The notes beneath the pieces were generated by a model. The model made no database searches. It had not been told where the DNA came from and worked only from the letters and a program-made list of their open reading frames with translations. From positions 1-29,679 of the forward strand of contig DASUZD010000285.1 in NCBI GenBank assembly GCA_036377055.1: a DNA stretch of 29,679 nucleotides, in the 5' to 3' direction. Below, piece after piece: positions 27,860 to 29,679 of the stretch (its first letter is position 1; the number at the start of each line of letters is the position of its first letter). Position numbers and translations under genes: made by a program. This DNA comes from DASUZD01 sp036377055. Lineage in GTDB: Bacteria > Actinomycetota > Thermoleophilia > Gaiellales > Gaiellaceae.

Positions 27860-29679
27860 CTACGACTCTTCGGCCTGCGCGCGATCCGAGTCGGCGCGCG
27901 CCTTGATCTCCTCGACCACGGTCGGATCCGCGAGCGTGGTCGTGTCGCCGAGCGCGCGTTCCTCGGCAACGTCGCGGAGGAGGCGGCGCATGATCTTGCC
28001 GCTCCGCGTCTTCGGCAGCTCGGGCGTGAAGACGATGTTCGCGGGCTTCGCGATCGGCCCGATCTTCTCCGAGACGTGGTTCCGGAGCTCCTCGAGCATG
28101 TCGACGGAGCCCTCCTCGCCTCCCTTCAGGCTGACGTACGCGACGATCGCCTGGCCCGTGCGCTCGTCCTTGCGCCCGCACACCGCTGCCTCTGCAACGC
28201 GCTGGTGGTCCACCAAAGCGCTCTCGACCTCGATCGTCGAGATGCGGTGCCCCGAGACGTTCATCACGTCGTCGACGCGGCCGAGGAGCCAGAAGTCGCC
28301 GTCCTCGTCGATGCGGGCGCCGTCGCCTGCGAAGTAGACGTCCTCGTAGCGCGACCAGTACGTCTCGCGGTAGCGCTCGTCGTCCTTGTGGATCCCGCGC
28401 AGCATCGCGGGCCACGGCCGCTTGAGCACTAGGTAGCCGCCGCCCCCCGGGCCGACCTCCTCCCCATTCTCGTCGTAGACGGCAGCTTCGACGGTCGGGA
28501 ACGGCTTCGTCGCCGACCCCGGCTTCAGCGTCGTCGTGCCCGGAAGCGGCGTGATCAGGATCATCCCGGTCTCCGTCTGCCACCACGTGTCGACGACTGG
28601 CGTGAGGTCGCCGCCGATGTGCTCGCGGTACCAGACCCACGCCTCCGGGTTGATCGGCTCGCCGACCGTGCCGAGCAGGCGAAGCGACGAGAGGTCGTGC
28701 TGCTCCGCGAACTCCGGCCCCCACTTCATGTGCGTCCGGATCGCAGTCGGCGCCGTGTAGAGGATGTCGACCTTGTAGCGCTCGACGATCGCCCACCAGC
28801 GGTCCTTGTCTGGGTAGTTGGGCACGCCCTCGTACATGACGCCGGTGGTGCCGTTGCAGAGCGGCCCGTAGACGATGTAGCTGTGGCCGGTGACCCAGCC
28901 GACGTCGGCCGCGCACCAGTACACCGAGTCGGGCTTCACGTCGAAGATGTAGTAGTGGGTCGTCGAGACGCCGGCGAGGTAGCCCGCGGTCGTGTGGACG
29001 ATCCCTTTCGGCTTCGCCGTGGTGCCGCTCGTGTAGAGGAGGTAGAGCAAGTCCTCCGAGTCCATCGGCTCGCACGGGCACGACTCCGCGTCGTCGTTCT
29101 CGCCTTCGACGGAGTCGTGCCACCAGACGTCGCGCCCCTCCCGCATCTCGACGTCGCCGCCGGTCCGCCGAAGGACGACCGACGTCTTCACGGACGGCGA
29201 GTCGGCGAGCGCCGCGTCCGCGTTCTTCTTCAGCGGCACGCGGCCACCGTTTCGCCACCCCTCGTCCTGGGTGACGAGCACCTCGCACTCCATGTCGTTG
29301 AGCCGCCCTGAGAGCGAGTCGGCGGAGAAGCCGCCGAAGACGACCGTGTGCGGCGCGCCGAGGCGTGCGCATGCGAGCATCGCGATCGGGAGCTCGGGCA
29401 CCATGCCCATGTAGATCCCGACCGGGGTGCCCTTCTTCACGCCAAGCTTCCGCAGCGCGTTCGCGAACCGCACGACCTCGCGCTGGAGGTCCGCGAACGT
29501 GATCGTCCGCCGCTCGTCCTCCGGCTCGCCCTCCCAGTAGTAGGCGACCTTGTCACCGTCACCGGACTCCACGTGCCGGTCGACGCAGTTGAAGCAGACG
29601 TTGAGCTTGCCGCCGAGGTACCACTTCGCGTACGGCGGGTCCCACTCGCACAGCTTCTCGAACGGCTCGAACCACGTGA
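27860..29679 (-). CDS. acsA: Acetyl-CoA synthetase, N-terminus beyond the window
   Basis: The frame is open to the window edge, so about 606 residues are visible and the N-terminus is missing. It has the full Acs signature: W-Y-L-G-G-K-L-N near the visible start, Y-T-S-G-T-T-A-K-P-K-G, D-V-G-W-V-T-G-H-S-Y, D-T-W-W-Q-T-E-T-G, N-V-S-G-H-R-I-S-T, and the C-terminal P-K-T-R-S-G-K-I-M-R-R with the lysine that is acetylated in regulated Acs enzymes. It converts acetate, ATP and CoA to acetyl-CoA, AMP and PPi. The clear W-W-Q-T-E-T motif and tail support AcsA itself, unlike the divergent synthetase at 15696. Confidence 0.95.
   Translation of the reverse strand, partial: TWFEPFEKLCEWDPPYAKWYLGGKLNVCFNCVDRHVESGDGDKVAYYWEGEPEDERRTITFADLQREVVRFANALRKLGVKKGTPVGIYMGMVPELPIAMLACARLGAPHTVVFGGFSADSLSGRLNDMECEVLVTQDEGWRNGGRVPLKKNADAALADSPSVKTSVVLRRTGGDVEMREGRDVWWHDSVEGENDDAESCPCEPMDSEDLLYLLYTSGTTAKPKGIVHTTAGYLAGVSTTHYYIFDVKPDSVYWCAADVGWVTGHSYIVYGPLCNGTTGVMYEGVPNYPDKDRWWAIVERYKVDILYTAPTAIRTHMKWGPEFAEQHDLSSLRLLGTVGEPINPEAWVWYREHIGGDLTPVVDTWWQTETGMILITPLPGTTTLKPGSATKPFPTVEAAVYDENGEEVGPGGGGYLVLKRPWPAMLRGIHKDDERYRETYWSRYEDVYFAGDGARIDEDGDFWLLGRVDDVMNVSGHRISTIEVESALVDHQRVAEAAVCGRKDERTGQAIVAYVSLKGGEEGSVDMLEELRNHVSEKIGPIAKPANIVFTPELPKTRSGKIMRRLLRDVAEERALGDTTTLADPTVVEEIKARADSDRAQAEES

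Noticed and set aside
1..29679. Phage, transposon, CRISPR, toxin-antitoxin or restriction system
   Set aside because: No transposase, integrase, repeat-spacer array, Cas or toxin motifs are visible. The helicase lacks methylase or nuclease partners.

Overview
This GC-rich window (roughly 70% G+C, nearly every codon ending in G or C) looks like a chromosomal segment of an actinobacterium. DipZ, a mycobacterial-type thiosulfate sulfurtransferase, PAC2 and DUF3052 proteins point to Actinomycetota. A deep lineage such as Thermoleophilia (Gaiellales/Solirubrobacterales) is my inference. I see no tRNA or rRNA gene, insertion sequence, prophage gene or CRISPR array.

Layout. 1-5828 (+): the end of a FadB/FadJ-type 3-hydroxyacyl-CoA dehydrogenase, a hypothetical protein, an SF2 helicase with acidic and basic low-complexity segments, and DipZ. 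5829-13736 (-): reading 5' to 3', an XRE-TPR regulator, a 35-aa membrane peptide, a thioredoxin-like lipoprotein, a UbiB-family kinase, a two-domain rhodanese, SelD, heme A synthase (CtaA) and a PAC2 protein. 13737-14193: a relatively AT-rich control region with repeated TACTTC motifs, a near-consensus promoter, and a strong terminator bounding a ~170-nt transcript. 14194-18323: a DHA2-type MFS exporter (-), divergent from an acyl/acetyl-CoA synthetase and a frameshifted SDR (+). 18476-21109 (+): NadE and a membrane protein. 21121-22366 (-): a possible 23-aa ORF, a Mug-Nudix fusion and a 63-aa protein. 22426-25317 (+): a tightly overlapping operon of OsmC, a VC1184-type aminotransferase, an NAD-dependent epimerase and a DUF3052 protein, followed by a structured 3' region. 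25538-29679: a double-SIS protein (-), an M16 protease (+), a large nested hairpin, and AcsA (-), which runs off the end.

Themes. Acyl-CoA and acetate metabolism (FadB-like, two CoA ligases, SDR), thiol/sulfur/selenium chemistry (DipZ, rhodanese, SelD, OsmC, thioredoxin lipoprotein, PLP desulfurase-like protein), heme A/quinone-type respiration support, and DNA or nucleotide-pool repair.

The most promising unexplained material is the XRE-TPR regulator with its 35-aa hydrophobic peptide gene 20 nt downstream and a divergent short transcript. The layout resembles RRNPP peptide-sensing systems, but this is inference. A second window-wide pattern is a TANNNT -10 hexamer exactly 6-7 nt before several start codons, which suggests widespread leaderless transcription and supports a 23-codon ORF at 21121-21192.
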